64,000 nt of DNA from Pelobates cultripes (taxonomy: Eukaryota; Chordata; Amphibia; Anura; Pelobatidae). The number at the start of each line of letters is the position of its first letter. Position 1 is the first letter of the stretch. Below are positions 11,024-21,974 of this stretch, one piece after another. The position numbers and the translations under genes were made by a program. The DNA lies in assembly GCA_933207985.1 (NCBI GenBank), contig OW240912.1, forward strand, positions 364,841,568 to 364,905,567, read 5' to 3'. The notes beneath the pieces are model-generated. The model searched no databases, was not told the origin of the DNA, and saw only the letters and a program-made list of their open reading frames with translations.

Positions 11024-11578
11024 TTAAAGGAACACTATAGTCACCTAAATTACTTTAGCTAAATAAAGCAGTTTTAGTGTATAGATCATTCCCAAGCAAT
11101 TTCACTGCTCTATTCACTGTCATTTAGGAGTTAAATCACTTTGTTTCTGTTTATGCAGCCCTAGCCACACCTCCCCTGGCTCTGATTGACAGAGCCTGCA
11201 TGAAAAAAAAAACTGGTTTCAATTTCAAACAGATGTAATTTACCTTAAACAATTGTATCTCAATCTCTAAATTGAACTTTAATCACATACAGGAGGCTCT
11301 TGCAGGGTCTAGCAAGCTATTAAGATAGCAGGGGATAAGAAAATCTTAATTAAACAGAACTTGCAATAAAGAAAGCCTAAATAGGGCTCTCTTTACAGGA
11401 AGTGTTTATGGAAGGCTGTGCAAGTCACATGCAGGGAGGTGTGACTAGGGTTCATAAACAAAGGGATTTAACTCCTAAATGGCAGAGGATTGAGCAGTGA
11501 GGCTGCAGGGGCATGTTCTATACATCAAAACTGCTTCATTAAGCTAAAGTTGTTCAGGTGACTATAGTGTCCCTTTAA
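11024..11578. mobile_element. T2-like MITE, full length
   Basis: It starts TTAAAGGAACACTATAGTCA and ends gactatagtgtccctttaa, with TTAA at both ends. The termini form long imperfect inverted repeats (taaagcagttttagtgtat / tacatcaaaactgcttcat). It provides the empty-site comparison (TTAA at 11468-11471) for the nested element at 56157. Confidence 0.9.
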
Positions 11579-11878
11579 TGGTTAAGATAGCCCATTTATT
11601 TAAATGTGAAACTTAACTGTTAGATATTGTGATAGCTGCTGTTAAACCTACTGTAGCAGTTGTTCCTAACCTTTTTTTTTTTTTAACAGGTGCTTGCATT
11701 ATTTGTATGTCACTTGATTGGAGACTCATTCTTCCATTGTAAAATTAGCATCGGAATCTAGTCTTCATTTTAAAAACAATAAATACCTTCAAAAATGCTG
11801 TCATTAGGCTTGTTTCTTTGTTTACATGTTCTCCATTTCGGTTGGAAAAACTGTGATAGTATAGTCAATTATTATGCA

Positions 11879-12304
11879 TTAAAGGGACACTCTAGGCACC
11901 CAGATCATTTCATCACATTGAAGTGGTCTAGGTGAAGTGCCCCTGTCCCCTTATCCCTGCAATGTGAAATGTTTACATTACAGAGTTAAGACAACCTCTA
12001 GTGGCTGCATTTTCACAGAGTTTAACTCTGTGAAACGACATTGGATGTTGTTGCGCTTTGCATGAGGACGCCCAGTGTTTTCAAAATTGCATTGCTTGAT
12101 GAAGATCTAAAGTGCATTACGCTTGCTGCGCATGTGCATTAGGCTCCTACATCGACGTGACATAACTGGAAGAGGAACTGTTCCAGCACTGAGTGCTTGA
12201 ATAAGGTAAGAAAAAAAGGGGAGGGGGGGTTTAACCCATTTCATGCTTGCGAGTTGAGGACCTAGTAAATTAGGGATAGGGCCATACTATAGTGTTAGGA
12301 ATAC
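11879..12304. mobile_element. T2-like MITE, right end decayed
   Basis: The left end TTAAAGGGACACTCTAGGCA is clear. The right side reads actatagtgttaggaatac but lacks the TTAA terminus. Confidence 0.65.
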
Positions 12305-12362
12305 AGTTTTTGTGCAGGTTTTTTTATCTTACAACTTTTTGCTCTTAAATAAGTTTCATTTA

Positions 12363-12377
12363 CATACATACATATAC

Positions 12378-12451
<74 letters not shown>
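12363..12451. repeat. (TA)n microsatellite
   Basis: About 70 bp of pure TA is preceded by a (CATA)n-like lead-in. It flanks the foldback on its left. Confidence 0.95.
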
Positions 12452-12458
<7 letters not shown>

Positions 12459-12526
12459 GTAGAAAGCCCTTGCACTCACGCTTTAGTGAACCGGTAGCCG
12501 GGTGCTTGAAATCCAGGAAAATTCAA

Positions 12527-12767
12527 ATATATTCAGATAGTGATCAGCACTCTTGGATTTTTGAAGGTTTAAAACTTAGTTTATTAATCTTCCATTAAAA
12601 AAAAGATCAACGTTTCTGTCCCAGCAGGGACTTTCATCAGGATCAGGCATGATTCTGATGAAAGTCCCTGCTGGGACTGAAACGTTGATTTTTTTAATGG
12701 ATGATTAATAAACTGTAAGTTTTAAACCTTCAAAAATCCGAGAGTGCTGATCACTATCTGAATATAT
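12527..12767. repeat. Foldback: 114-bp inverted repeat with 14-nt loop
   Basis: The left arm (12527-12640) and right arm (12655-12767) are almost fully complementary. They share blocks such as cccagcagggactttcatca and gatagtgatcagcactct. Arm differences are few and include short indels. Pure TA arrays lie outside both arms. It is probably two copies of one interspersed repeat joined head to head, or a foldback transposon. Confidence 0.9.
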
Positions 12768-12786
12768 ATATATATATATATAGATA

Positions 12787-12862
<76 letters not shown>
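12761..12862. repeat. (TA)n microsatellite
   Basis: About 100 bp of TA, broken by one tagatatcta interruption near 12781, to the right of the foldback. Confidence 0.95.
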
Positions 12863-12865
<3 letters not shown>

Positions 12866-13174
12866 GGGGCTAGTGATCATATGCCTGCCATGGAGTACAT
12901 TGGCATTGTGGCAGGGTCATGCAATACTGTAACTAAATCCCCATTATCTTGCCTAGGCTAGATGTTTTTAAACAAATATTACATTCTGTGAGCTTTCAAA
13001 TTGCTGTTTAGTGAACTGGACTTGCCTGATCTCTCTGCTGCCACCCCCAAGCACTTACTGACTATCATTAATGTCCACACTTGGACAAACTTGTTCCGAT
13101 AATGAAAAGTGAGTTGAAGTGATTATGGTACCTAGCGTGTGTCTTTAAGCAGCAAAATACTTCAGGAAATCATC
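12863..13174. other. Spacer with a decayed MITE end
   Basis: The last part (about 13080-13147, ending gtgtctttaa) resembles a T2-like terminus. Nothing else was recognised. Confidence 0.4.
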
Positions 13175-13343
13175 TTAAAGGGACATTGTAGGTACTATAA
13201 CTATTTAATCTCATAGAATCAGCTTATAGTGACTGGAGTCCCCTGGCACTCCGTTTAATCCTGAATGGGAGGACATCCTCAGGGACACCAGACAGCCACT
13301 TCAATGAGATGAAGCAGTTATGGTGCCTACAGTGTCCTTTTAA
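13175..13343. mobile_element. Short T2-like MITE
   Basis: It begins TTAAAGGGACATTGTAGGTA and ends gcctacagtgtccttttaa, giving a 169-bp element with TTAA at both ends. Confidence 0.8.
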
Positions 13344-14119
13344 TGAAAATGATGCATTAACTTCCTGCACATTGTATTAGGTTTTATAAGCATACTGTAT
13401 GTATAGTGTATTGTATACTGCCATGATCGCTCCTTTGATGCCTTGATCCCTCCTTTGTTGTCTGCAAACAAATAATGGCTAATGATGATATATGACAGCC
13501 TCTGGTCTGATGCTACAATGTGCAGTTGCACTTATTGTGTTTTCTTCATTACTCTTTGTTTAGAAGAGAGCTCACTCTCATAATGAGCTTTAAGTTGTTT
13601 AAAAGCATGGGTAGGGTGTATTATTATAAACACTCCCTTCTAATTATATGTACAGCCTTATTGATAAAATAGGAGGGAGGTTTAAGCTCATCCATGTTCT
13701 CCCACACAGTTAATGGTGTGACCACAGTCCACATGACATTGTGGGAGCTCAGAGGTATGCTCACATAAAGAACATTAGTGAGCCACTCCAAGCACTACAC
13801 ATACTACATCTTACAGTAGAGATTCAAGATGGCTGAATGTAGAACCAATGATTTCTCAGGTGATGTATGTGGAGGGGGTTGAGTAGTTATGGAGAGAACT
13901 TTGTTTACACATGCTCTTGTGAATGTCTGTCCCACTTCAAACTGATGTATATTCACAACTTTCATATACTCTCAATATCCTTTTTTTTGGTACACGTATT
14001 TGTTTAATATATAGCCAAACGGCGTCTGAGACAACTGTCTTTTTCCAGTTTTTCTCCAGTCACTGGAGTTTATAGTAAATATACCAGAAGTGAGTGTATG
14101 TTGTGTGAGCAAAGATATC
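13344..14119. other. Spacer, nothing recognised
   Basis: No supported gene, repeat terminus or RNA gene. Confidence 0.45.
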
Positions 14120-14617
14120 TTAAAGAGACACTATAGTCACCAGAACAACTACAGCTTATTGTATTTGTTCTGGTGAGTATAGTCAGTCCCTGCAGGCTTT
14201 TTGCAGTAAACACTGTATGTTGCAGCCTAGGGATGCCTCCAGTGGCCACTCTTCAGATGGCTACTAGAGATGCCTCCTGTGGTAATGATGTACAATGAGT
14301 AGCACTGCCATTCAGTGTCTCCATCTCTGTGAGGAGATCCTGATTGGCCAGGGCTGTGTTTGGCTTGTGCTGGCTCTACCTGCTTGACAATCTCAGCCAA
14401 TCCAATGCTTTCCTATTTTCCTATGGGAAAGCATTGTTTGCCTGAGATCATCACTGCTGATGATGTCAGCCAAGCAGATAGATCAGGAGCAGAGTCAGCA
14501 GAACAGACTGGAATAAAGGTAAGATTTAACTATAATCAGAGGGGGCTAGATGGTGTTTTTAACACTATACTGTCAAGAATACATGTTTGTGTTCCTGACC
14601 CTGTAGTGTTCCTTTAA
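14120..14617. mobile_element. T2-like MITE, full length
   Basis: It runs from TTAAAGAGACACTATAGTCA to cctgtagtgttcctttaa. The interior includes tgttctggtgagtatag and paired gaggagatcctgattggcca blocks. It is the same family as 40116-40533 and the right half of 3289-4035. Confidence 0.85.
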
Positions 14618-15335
14618 CATGACATGTAAGGGGAGTGTTGCCCAAGTCATTCTAACTGACAGGTTACAAATACTCAACTTATCACTCAGTTACAATTATG
14701 TCTTTAGTTCCAACATATTCCACAGTGTTGTACAATAGGTGAGGCGGAGAATAATATGTTGACTGTTTAAGCAGATGGTAGCATAAGAATTTAACATCCT
14801 ATCTTGTGGCAACAGTATTGACTGTTGTAATGTTGGGTGGAAATTTTCTTGACCAATCGTGGACCATTCTAGTACCAGCTGGGTACATTGTTCCAAGCAG
14901 TTGAGTGACACAATGTCCTAAACAGAGTTGTTTACTATAACTATAATGAGACTATAACTTTAATCGCAGTTGCAAAATCCAAAACTTCGACACAAAAGTA
15001 TATAGAATGTAGCCTCATCATATTTTACATTTTACATTTAACTATTTTATCACCAACCCAAACAAAATCACTTGTTATATTTGTTTGTGTTTTCAACACT
15101 CTTGTATTATTTTTATAGTTAATTTCACAGACCTTATTTATCCCAATTCAGTTAAAGCTCCATAATTGTATTCTAATATGGGATGTATTAACCTTTTCCA
15201 GACTTAGTGGAATTTGTAGGGTCAAATTAAAGACACAGCCTAATTTTGATGTTCCTCTTTGAACTATTACTATTTGGTGAAGTGACACTATCTGTGTCAT
15301 GACGTTAAAACTTTAACACTATTTATAAACCTCTC
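14618..15335. other. AT-rich spacer, nothing recognised
   Basis: No supported features. Confidence 0.45.
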
Positions 15336-15839
15336 TTAAAGGACCACTATAGCGCCAGGAAAACATACTCGTTTTCCTGGCACTATAGTGCCCTGAGGGT
15401 GCCCCCACCCTCAGGGACCCCCTCCCGCCCGGCTCTGGAAATGGGAAAGGGGTTTAAACTTACCTTTTTCCAGCGCTGGGGTTTAAACTTTCTCCTCCTT
15501 CTCTCCTCCTCTTCTCCGCCCCGCCGGCTGAATGCGCACGCGCGGCAAGAGCTGCGCGCGCATTCAGCCGGTCGCATAGGAAAGCATTTACAATGCTTTC
15601 CTATGGACGCTGGCGTGCTCTCACTGTGAAAATCACAGTGAGAAGCACGCAAGCGCCTCTAGTGGCTGTCAATGAGACAGACACTAGAGGATTAGGGGGA
15701 AGACTTAACCCATTCATAAACATAGCAGTTTCTCTGAAACTGCTATGTTTATTAAAAAATGGGTTAACCCTAGAAGGACCTGGCACCCAGACCACTTCAT
15801 TAAGCTGAAGTGGTCTGGGTGCCTAGAGTGGTCCTTTAA
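15336..15839. mobile_element. T2-like MITE, GC-rich centre, full length
   Basis: It runs from TTAAAGGACCACTATAGCGC to cctagagtggtcctttaa with TTAA at both ends. It contains nested hairpins: ggctgaatgcgcacgcgcg / cgcgcgcattcagccg, and ataaacatagcagtttc / gaaactgctatgtttat. Frames crossing it are palindrome artefacts. Confidence 0.85.
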
Positions 15840-16928
15840 CCATAACTCTCACTGTCCACAGCCATATCTAACACTGACCATTCACTACTTACTACACCGT
15901 CCCTAGCTAACACTAACTAAATCTAACCATTTACTGTTTAGTAGATCTGCTCTTCCTAATACTAACCATACCAATTAACTGTTTAGTAGATTGTCCCCTA
16001 GGGAGTCAAATGCATTGATCACTATGCCTTAGCTGACAACTACTGCATTTCACCAGTGGGATTGGCAATAAGGGTTACTGGACTACTTCAGTGTGAAGTT
16101 GTCTAGCAACAGCCATTTTACATCTAATCCAATCATGCACTGCTGCAGCCAGGCATCAATTGTCAATCACTTCATGGGACCATTGTGACTATGGCTGTAA
16201 GAGCCATTTCAGGCTGCTAATTATCACAGCATGTACCGTTTGTCACGGAGGCTGGCTGGGGATGATGGGCATGGCATATTAGCTAAATAAGGGTTATGTG
16301 GTCTTTTTGTTTGTTTGTTTTTGCTGATTTATTAAGGGTATTATTCACTTAGCAAAGACCTATGGTGAGTTGCTAAATTTAGGTAAAAATAGCCAAGAAT
16401 GGAAAAAAAAACATTTATCAGCAGATTTGGGTGAGGTTTTTTTTTAAACTTTCTTAAAATTTGCCTTCATTTTGGAAGTCCTTTGTCAACTTGCCAGAGC
16501 TTGCAGTTTAGTGAATAAATCCTTAAGTCATTCCCTGCTATCTGCCAGGAAAATTGTTTAGAGGAAGTAGTGTTTCTGTGGATTAGCACTTGTTAGTAAG
16601 CGTGCAAACAGAATACTCAGCTTCAAAACCTGGATATGTGTATTCCCTGTGAATGCTAGAATGTTTTGCTTACCCCGTAGCTAACCTTGCAGACACATCC
16701 ACGGCCTGTATTAAAGTGTGTTCACTTTCACATGTGTCAAAATGATATCCAGAAAGAAGCCACTGCCTGCTTATGGTAAAGATTAAACATGAGAGATGAC
16801 TGAAAGTGAAGATATGAATAATCGTGGTTAAACTATTTATTATTGAGACACGATGACCAAATTAACCTCAAACTGCACACTTTAAACAGAGAATCACTAA
16901 TCAACATGCTGATCTATGTTATTACTGG
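15840..16928. other. Spacer, nothing recognised
   Basis: No conserved frame or repeat boundary was seen. It has a T-rich run near 16435. Confidence 0.45.
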
Positions 16929-17249
16929 TTAAGGGGACACTATAGTGTTAGGCTGTATGCCTAATGCTATAGTGTTCTAGTCCCTATATAGATTCAGCAG
17001 CCCCCAACTTCATTAGAAAATAGGGAGGAAAAGTATTTTACCTTTCTTATTCCAGAGCAGAAACTCACTTTGTGCTGCCTTTGCTCCTCCTCTTGCGACA
17101 TCATGCTGCAGGTGTGGCTTTATTGCCTTCTCAACCAATCCAATGCTTCTAATAGAGAAGCATTGGGGATGAAAGCACATGTGCTGCAAGTGTGGCACTG
17201 GCCCAGTTAATTGAGATGAGGTGGTCTGGGTGCCTTTAGTGTCCCATAA
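16929..17249. mobile_element. T2-like MITE, right end decayed
   Basis: The left end is TTAAGGGGACACTATAGTGT. The right side gtgcctttagtgtcccataa has lost TTAA by substitution. Confidence 0.65.
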
Positions 17250-18569
17250 AGTGTCTTTGAAGCTTTAACTTGAATTCTACTCGCTCTCACTATTTGTGGA
17301 TGACATATAATGCTCATGTGTAACCTGATTAATCTTACAGGTTAAACTGGTTATGCAAAGGCCATGACTCAGTTCCTAGTGGCTTCAATGTTTATAGATT
17401 CTTAAGATTCTTATTTTTGTAAACACACCCACTGCTCTATAATTCTTGTGATATACTGGCTATCCCGCATTATGAAATAAAGAATAACTATTGTATCAGC
17501 AAAAGCCATCTTGGCAAAAATTGTCAATGTTAAATTAAACACTCCAAACATATAACCACTGCAATTTGCTTTAAAGATTATGTTGCCAGAGTGCCCTTGT
17601 GCCCTCCCAGAGTAAGTATTTAAATTATATGAGAATGGTTTGACAAATCTACCTGGAGTTTGCAGTGCGCTGGTTGTGAGTTGTAGTGGTCATGGTTGTT
17701 GGAGTGTTCCCTGGATATATGTTGGATGTGAAATAGCAAAACTAAATAAATAATTAACTTAGCAATTATTTTTCTAAATTAGCAATTTTGGCATCAGTTG
17801 TGAAAGTCCCATAGAATCCATGGCAATTCTCATTTCAGTGAACAACATACCAAATCTACAATTTTTTCTGTCAGTGTAGAGAAGGTTTTAGAATTTCTTA
17901 TGTTTCTAATTTACTATAGATGGAGAAAAGAGTGTGAGTGTGAACAGTCCAATGCTATGTACAAAGCCCAGCTGGCTATTTAGAGAAAGAGCAGATGGGG
18001 TGAGTAATTGTGTTTTGATTCTTCATAAATACTTCTGGTTTTGTAATACAAGACTGAGTTGAAGGCATCTATGTGGGTTACTTACTGCTATTTGAAAATA
18101 TAAAATTAACCTGAGTGGGTGGAGGGTGTGTACAATTGTCATCTCCTACATATCATTTCTCATCACTAGAGACCACTCCACCACCCACAGTATCATCTGA
18201 TTTTATGGTCCTCCCCCCACCCTGAATGCTATCTTTCTTTTCTAATTTTCACCCACTTTCTGGAGCAGACTTTTGTATTAAATTTCAAACACAATCGGTG
18301 TTCTATTTAATCTGTAAAAGCAGTGTCAATGCAATGCAAACTAAGGTATGAATTCTGTTTTTTGAAAGATGGAGAGCTAATGAAATGCTTGATACATTTT
18401 GTTTTTGAAAAACATTTGCTCAGTGAAGTCTGCGAAAATTAATTCTAGGCTGGAAACAACCCTCATTTGAATGCGTTGTATAGATAATGCAACTAAAAGT
18501 ACATATTTCAACGTTCCTGTTGCCGTTTACCTTTTGCCTTTGTGTTGTGATGCCCCTTCCAAGAGGGTC
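17250..18569. other. AT-rich spacer, nothing recognised
   Basis: No supported features. Confidence 0.45.
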
Positions 18570-19034
18570 CTAAGCTTTCTTGTAATCAATCCAGGCCATA
18601 CACAGATTGGTCTGTCTGGTCTTAGAATCCCTTGTGACTGCTTGGTCTACCAGTAGTTGGTGTTTTGATCCTCTGGTGTTGTTTTCAATCCACTTCTGAG
18701 TATTGCTCATATATTGACTAATATGCCCTTGGATCTCGGAGGCTACGATGCCTGATAGGAGTTTCCATGTTGTGGGGAGGCAGGTTATTGGTCGGTAGTT
18801 GGATGGTGCTGTTCCCTTGTGAGGGTCCTTTATGACCAGTATTGTTCTGCCTTGTGTTAGCCAGTCAGGGTGGGAGCCTGTTTCTAGTAGCTGGTTCATT
18901 TGAGCTGATAGGCGTTCATGCAGCGCTATTAACTTCTTTATCCAGTTGTTGTAAATCATGTCAGGTCCTGGGGCTGACCAGCTCTTCATGTGTGCTGCTC
19001 TCTGTTGGGTGACTGGTTCCTGTTCTGGCAGCAT
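18570..19034 (-). pseudogene. Non-LTR retrotransposon reverse transcriptase fragment
   Basis: A 154-residue frame shows RT motifs in order: the upstream motif SAPGPDMIYNNWIKKL, then NYRPITCLPTTWKLLSG, then RGSKHQLLVDQAV, then MAWIDYKKA. It stops where active elements continue into the catalytic region (DYKKAFDSV..). Only the finger part of the RT is present, with no endonuclease, no YADD box and no 3' end. The wording of the motifs resembles the Dong/R4/Rex6 group of endonuclease-bearing LINEs; that sub-assignment is from memory and tentative. It is dead sequence. Confidence 0.8.
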
Positions 19035-19041
19035 GCAGTGG

Positions 19042-19079
19042 TCTGCCTTCAGGTCTAGTAGCCAGTAGCAACTAGACCT
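19042..19079. repeat. 38-bp direct repeat copy 1 with palindromic core
   Basis: The core ggtctagtag..ctactagacc (one mismatch in this copy) is followed by (TA)n. The second copy lies at 21711-21748 with two differences. The pair brackets the repeat block that holds the DD37E transposon. Confidence 0.75.
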
Positions 19080-19228
19080 GAATATATATATATAGTGGTC
19101 AGTTTAGAAGCTTAAAATAAATTGAGGGTAGGCCGCAACCTAAGTGTATGATGTTCCCTCACAGACCATCAAAGAGAATAGAGGACAAAAAATAAGTTAG
19201 GTCGCGCCACAGTAAAAACAATAATATA

Positions 19229-20791
19229 CAGGGAGTGCAGAATTATTAGGCAAGTTGTATTTTTGAGGATTAATTTTATTATTGAACAACAACCATGTTC
19301 TCAATGAACCCAAAAAACTCATTAATATCAAAGCTGAATATTTTTGGAAGTAGTTTTTAGTTTGTTTTTAGTTATAGCTATGTTAGGGGGATATCTGTGT
19401 GTGCAGGTGACTATTACTGTGCATAATTATTAGGCAACTTAACAAAAAACAAATATATACCCATTTCAATTATTTATTATTACCAGTGAAACCAATATAA
19501 CATCTCAACATTCACAAATATACATTTCTGACATTCAAAAACAAAACAAAAACAAATCAGTGACCAATATAGCCACCTTTCTTTGCAAGGACACTCAAAA
19601 GCCTGCCATCCATGGATTCTGTCAGTGTTTTGATCTGTTCACCATCAACATTGCGTGCAGCAGCAACCACAGCCTCCCAGACACTGTTCAGAGAGGTGTA
19701 CTGTTTTCCCTCCTTGTAAATCTCACATTTGATGATGGACCACAGGTTCTCAATGGGGTTCAGATCAGGTGAACAAGGAGGCCATGTCATTAGATTTTCT
19801 TCTTTTATACCCTTTCTTGCCAGCCACGCTGTGGAGTACTTGGACGCGTGTGATGGAGCATTGTCCTGCATGAAAATCATGTTTTTCTTGAAGGATGCAG
19901 ACTTCTTCCTGTACCACTGCTTGAAGAAGGTGTCTTCCAGGAACTGGCAGTAGGACTGGGAGTTGAGCTTGACTCCATCCTCAACCCGAAAAGGCCCCAC
20001 AAGCTCATCTTTGATGATACCAGCCCAAACCAGTACTCCACCTCCACCTTGCTGGCGTCTGAGTCGGACTGGAGCTCTCTGCCCTTTACCAATCCAGCCA
20101 CGGGCCCATCCATCTGGCCCATCAAGACTCACTCTCATTTCATCAGTCCATAAAACCTTAGAAAAATCAGTCTTGAGATATTTCTTGGCCCAGTCTTGAC
20201 GTTTCAGCTTGTGTGTCTTGTTCAGTGGTGGTCGTCTTTCAGCCTTTCTTACCTTGGCCATGTCTCTGAGTATTGCACACCTTGTGCTTTTGGGCACTCC
20301 AGTGATGTTGCAGCTCTGAAATATGGCCAAACTGGTGGCAAGTGGCATCGTGGCAGCTGCACGCTTGACTTTTCTCAGTTCATGGGCAGTTATTTTGCGC
20401 CTTGGTTTTTCCACACGCTTCTTGCGACCCTGTTGACTATTTTGAATGAAACGCTTGATTGTTCGATGATCACGCTTCAGAAGCTTTGCAATTTTAAGAG
20501 TGCTGCATCCCTCTGCAAGATATCTCACTATTTTTGACTTTTCTGAGCCTGTCAAGTCCTTCTTTTGACCCATTTTGCCAAAGGAAAGGAAGTTGCCTAA
20601 TAATTATGCACACCTGATATAGGGTGTTGATGTCATTAGACCACACCCCTTCTCATTACAGAGATGCACATCACCTAATATGCTTAATTGGTAGTAGGCT
20701 TTCGAGCCTATACAGCTTGGAGTAAGACAACATGCATAAAGAGGATGATGTGGTCAAAATACTAATTTGCCTAATAATTCTGCACTCCCTG
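19229..20791 (-). mobile_element. Complete Tc1/mariner-type transposon of the DD37E group
   Basis: This 1563-bp element has a perfect 25-bp terminal inverted repeat beginning CAGGGAGTGCAGAATTATTA. Inner copies of a related 23-bp motif lie at 19418-19440 and 20590-20612, giving an IR/DR layout of about 200 bp on each side. TA dinucleotides flank it (19227-19228 and 20792-20793), the expected Tc1 target duplication. The transposase frame inside is uninterrupted. Intact ends and frame suggest a recent insertion. Confidence 0.95.
19557..20573 (-). CDS. Tc1/mariner transposase, DD37E, apparently intact
   Basis: A frame of 338 residues has no internal stop. An N-terminal paired-like helix-turn-helix region (about 1-110) carries CSTLKIAKLLKRDHRTIKRF and a second HTH near 85-105. 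The catalytic triad is D144 (LWTDEMR), D237 (FMQDNAPSH) and E275 (DLNPIENLW). Thirty-seven residues lie between the second D and the E, so this is DD37E rather than the usual DD34E. A glycine-rich box (QQGGGGVLVW) lies at 175-183. Known function: cut-and-paste transposition at TA sites by binding the terminal repeats. The DD37E spacing is that of the TRT group of Tc1-like elements. No decay is seen at the protein level, but activity is untested. Confidence 0.95.
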   Translation of the reverse strand: MGQKKDLTGSEKSKIVRYLAEGCSTLKIAKLLKRDHRTIKRFIQNSQQGRKKRVEKPRRKITAHELRKVKRAAATMPLATSLAIFQSCNITGVPKSTRCAILRDMAKVRKAERRPPLNKTHKLKRQDWAKKYLKTDFSKVLWTDEMRVSLDGPDGWARGWIGKGQRAPVRLRRQQGGGGVLVWAGIIKDELVGPFRVEDGVKLNSQSYCQFLEDTFFKQWYRKKSASFKKNMIFMQDNAPSHASKYSTAWLARKGIKEENLMTWPPCSPDLNPIENLWSIIKCEIYKEGKQYTSLNSVWEAVVAAARNVDGEQIKTLTESMDGRLLSVLAKKGGYIGH

Positions 20792-21710
20792 TATTGATGT
20801 AAGATCAAAGGTATACTTACATATAAAAAGTTATAAATGGGAAATAGAATAGTCCTGGGTAAAATACATATAGTTAAAAAGTCCAACTTGACTGAGGAAC
20901 TTGGGTGGGATATGGATCTGATTGTCGTGAAGATACTGAGGTAGTCAGATATTCAGGTTCCATTGGAACATGCAAATGAGAAGAAATTCTAATAGTGTAA
21001 TCTGTATCAAGTAGTATAACAGAGGATCTTAACAGTGGTGATAATCCTACTCACCTTTTAGAGAGCTAGTACAAGCTTAGGTGTAATTGGCAATCAGTGG
21101 CGTTGATCCCCCACAGGTGGGATATAGGTAGTGGTGGGTGGTTTGGAGTTAAGGTCCTCGGGATGGGAAGAGAAATAAAACAGAGTAGTGCTCTCTGTAT
21201 ATAATGATAAAAGATTTGTTTATAAAAGGTATAGTACTCACATTTAAGTGAGCAGTATATACTGCTCAATATGATAGCGTGGGTGGTATAATCCCCACCT
21301 AGAATTCTTGGGTGAGTAAGTACTCTGATGTTCTTGATAACCAGGTTAAGAAAAGAAAATAAATAAAATAATATGTAAAAAAGGTATATGGCACATACAA
21401 GATTAAGGGGCCAATACTCCTTTAATTGTACATATAAAAAAGTATTAAAAACAGCCAAAATGCGTTTCGCCAACACAGGGCTTCATCCACTGGCAATAAA
21501 AACATTAACCTGTTGAATGAGAGTTTATATAGGCAATAGATTCAATCAATTGTTAAAATTTTGGCACCAAAATGACGTCATAGTTATTGGGCATATAAAA
21601 TACAAAACAAGTTAATAGTGATGCTAAAATAACAAGTAGGTTATACAAAGTTTGAAAATGTGATTGTTTTATTAAATCGAGGGTTGTATATGGAAAAAAC
21701 TCATCTGCTT

Positions 21711-21748
21711 TCTGCTTTCAGGTCTAGTAGCCAGTAGCTACTAGACCT
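21711..21748. repeat. 38-bp direct repeat copy 2 with perfect palindromic core
   Basis: ggtctagtagc and gctactagacc form a perfect 11-bp inverted pair around a 5-nt loop, followed by (TA)n. It is the partner of 19042-19079. Confidence 0.75.
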
Positions 21749-21974
21749 ATATATATATTACTGTCAGAATCACATCAACTAAGTCTATCTGTACATTGTG
21801 TTAGCAAGATTGCTAGCAAAATGTATATCTTGGAAGCAAAATCTATTTAATAAGAGGTCTTTCCCTCACCTGTCAATTAGCTCTTCAGCATAAACCCTGG
21901 TGCTGAAGAACTGAGTTACAGGGAGAGCAGGAGACACGGGCGAAAATGCATCCCCCAAACACACACAAAACAAA

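Larger units (their letters stand above)
19080..21710. mobile_element. Unclassified interspersed repeat, host of the Tc1-like insertion
   Basis: Outside the Tc1-like element (19229-20791), about 1.07 kb of sequence lies between two 38-bp direct repeats. It contains gcgtttcgccaacacagggc and cttcatccactggca near 21461-21490, reminiscent of the wording in the 12.6-kb foldback (gtttctgtcccagcaggg). No coding potential was recognised and the class is unknown. Confidence 0.45.

Noticed and set aside
12312..12497. Open frame with a long Ile/Tyr repeat, and similar frames at 44680, 61195 and 63485
   Set aside because: (TA)n and (CA)n microsatellites read as protein.
15383..15808. Frames in a GC-rich patch on both strands
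   Set aside because: They lie entirely within a T2-like MITE and mirror its hairpin arms.
19560..20537. Antisense and shifted frames over the DD37E transposase
   Set aside because: Shadows of the real - strand frame at 19557-20573.
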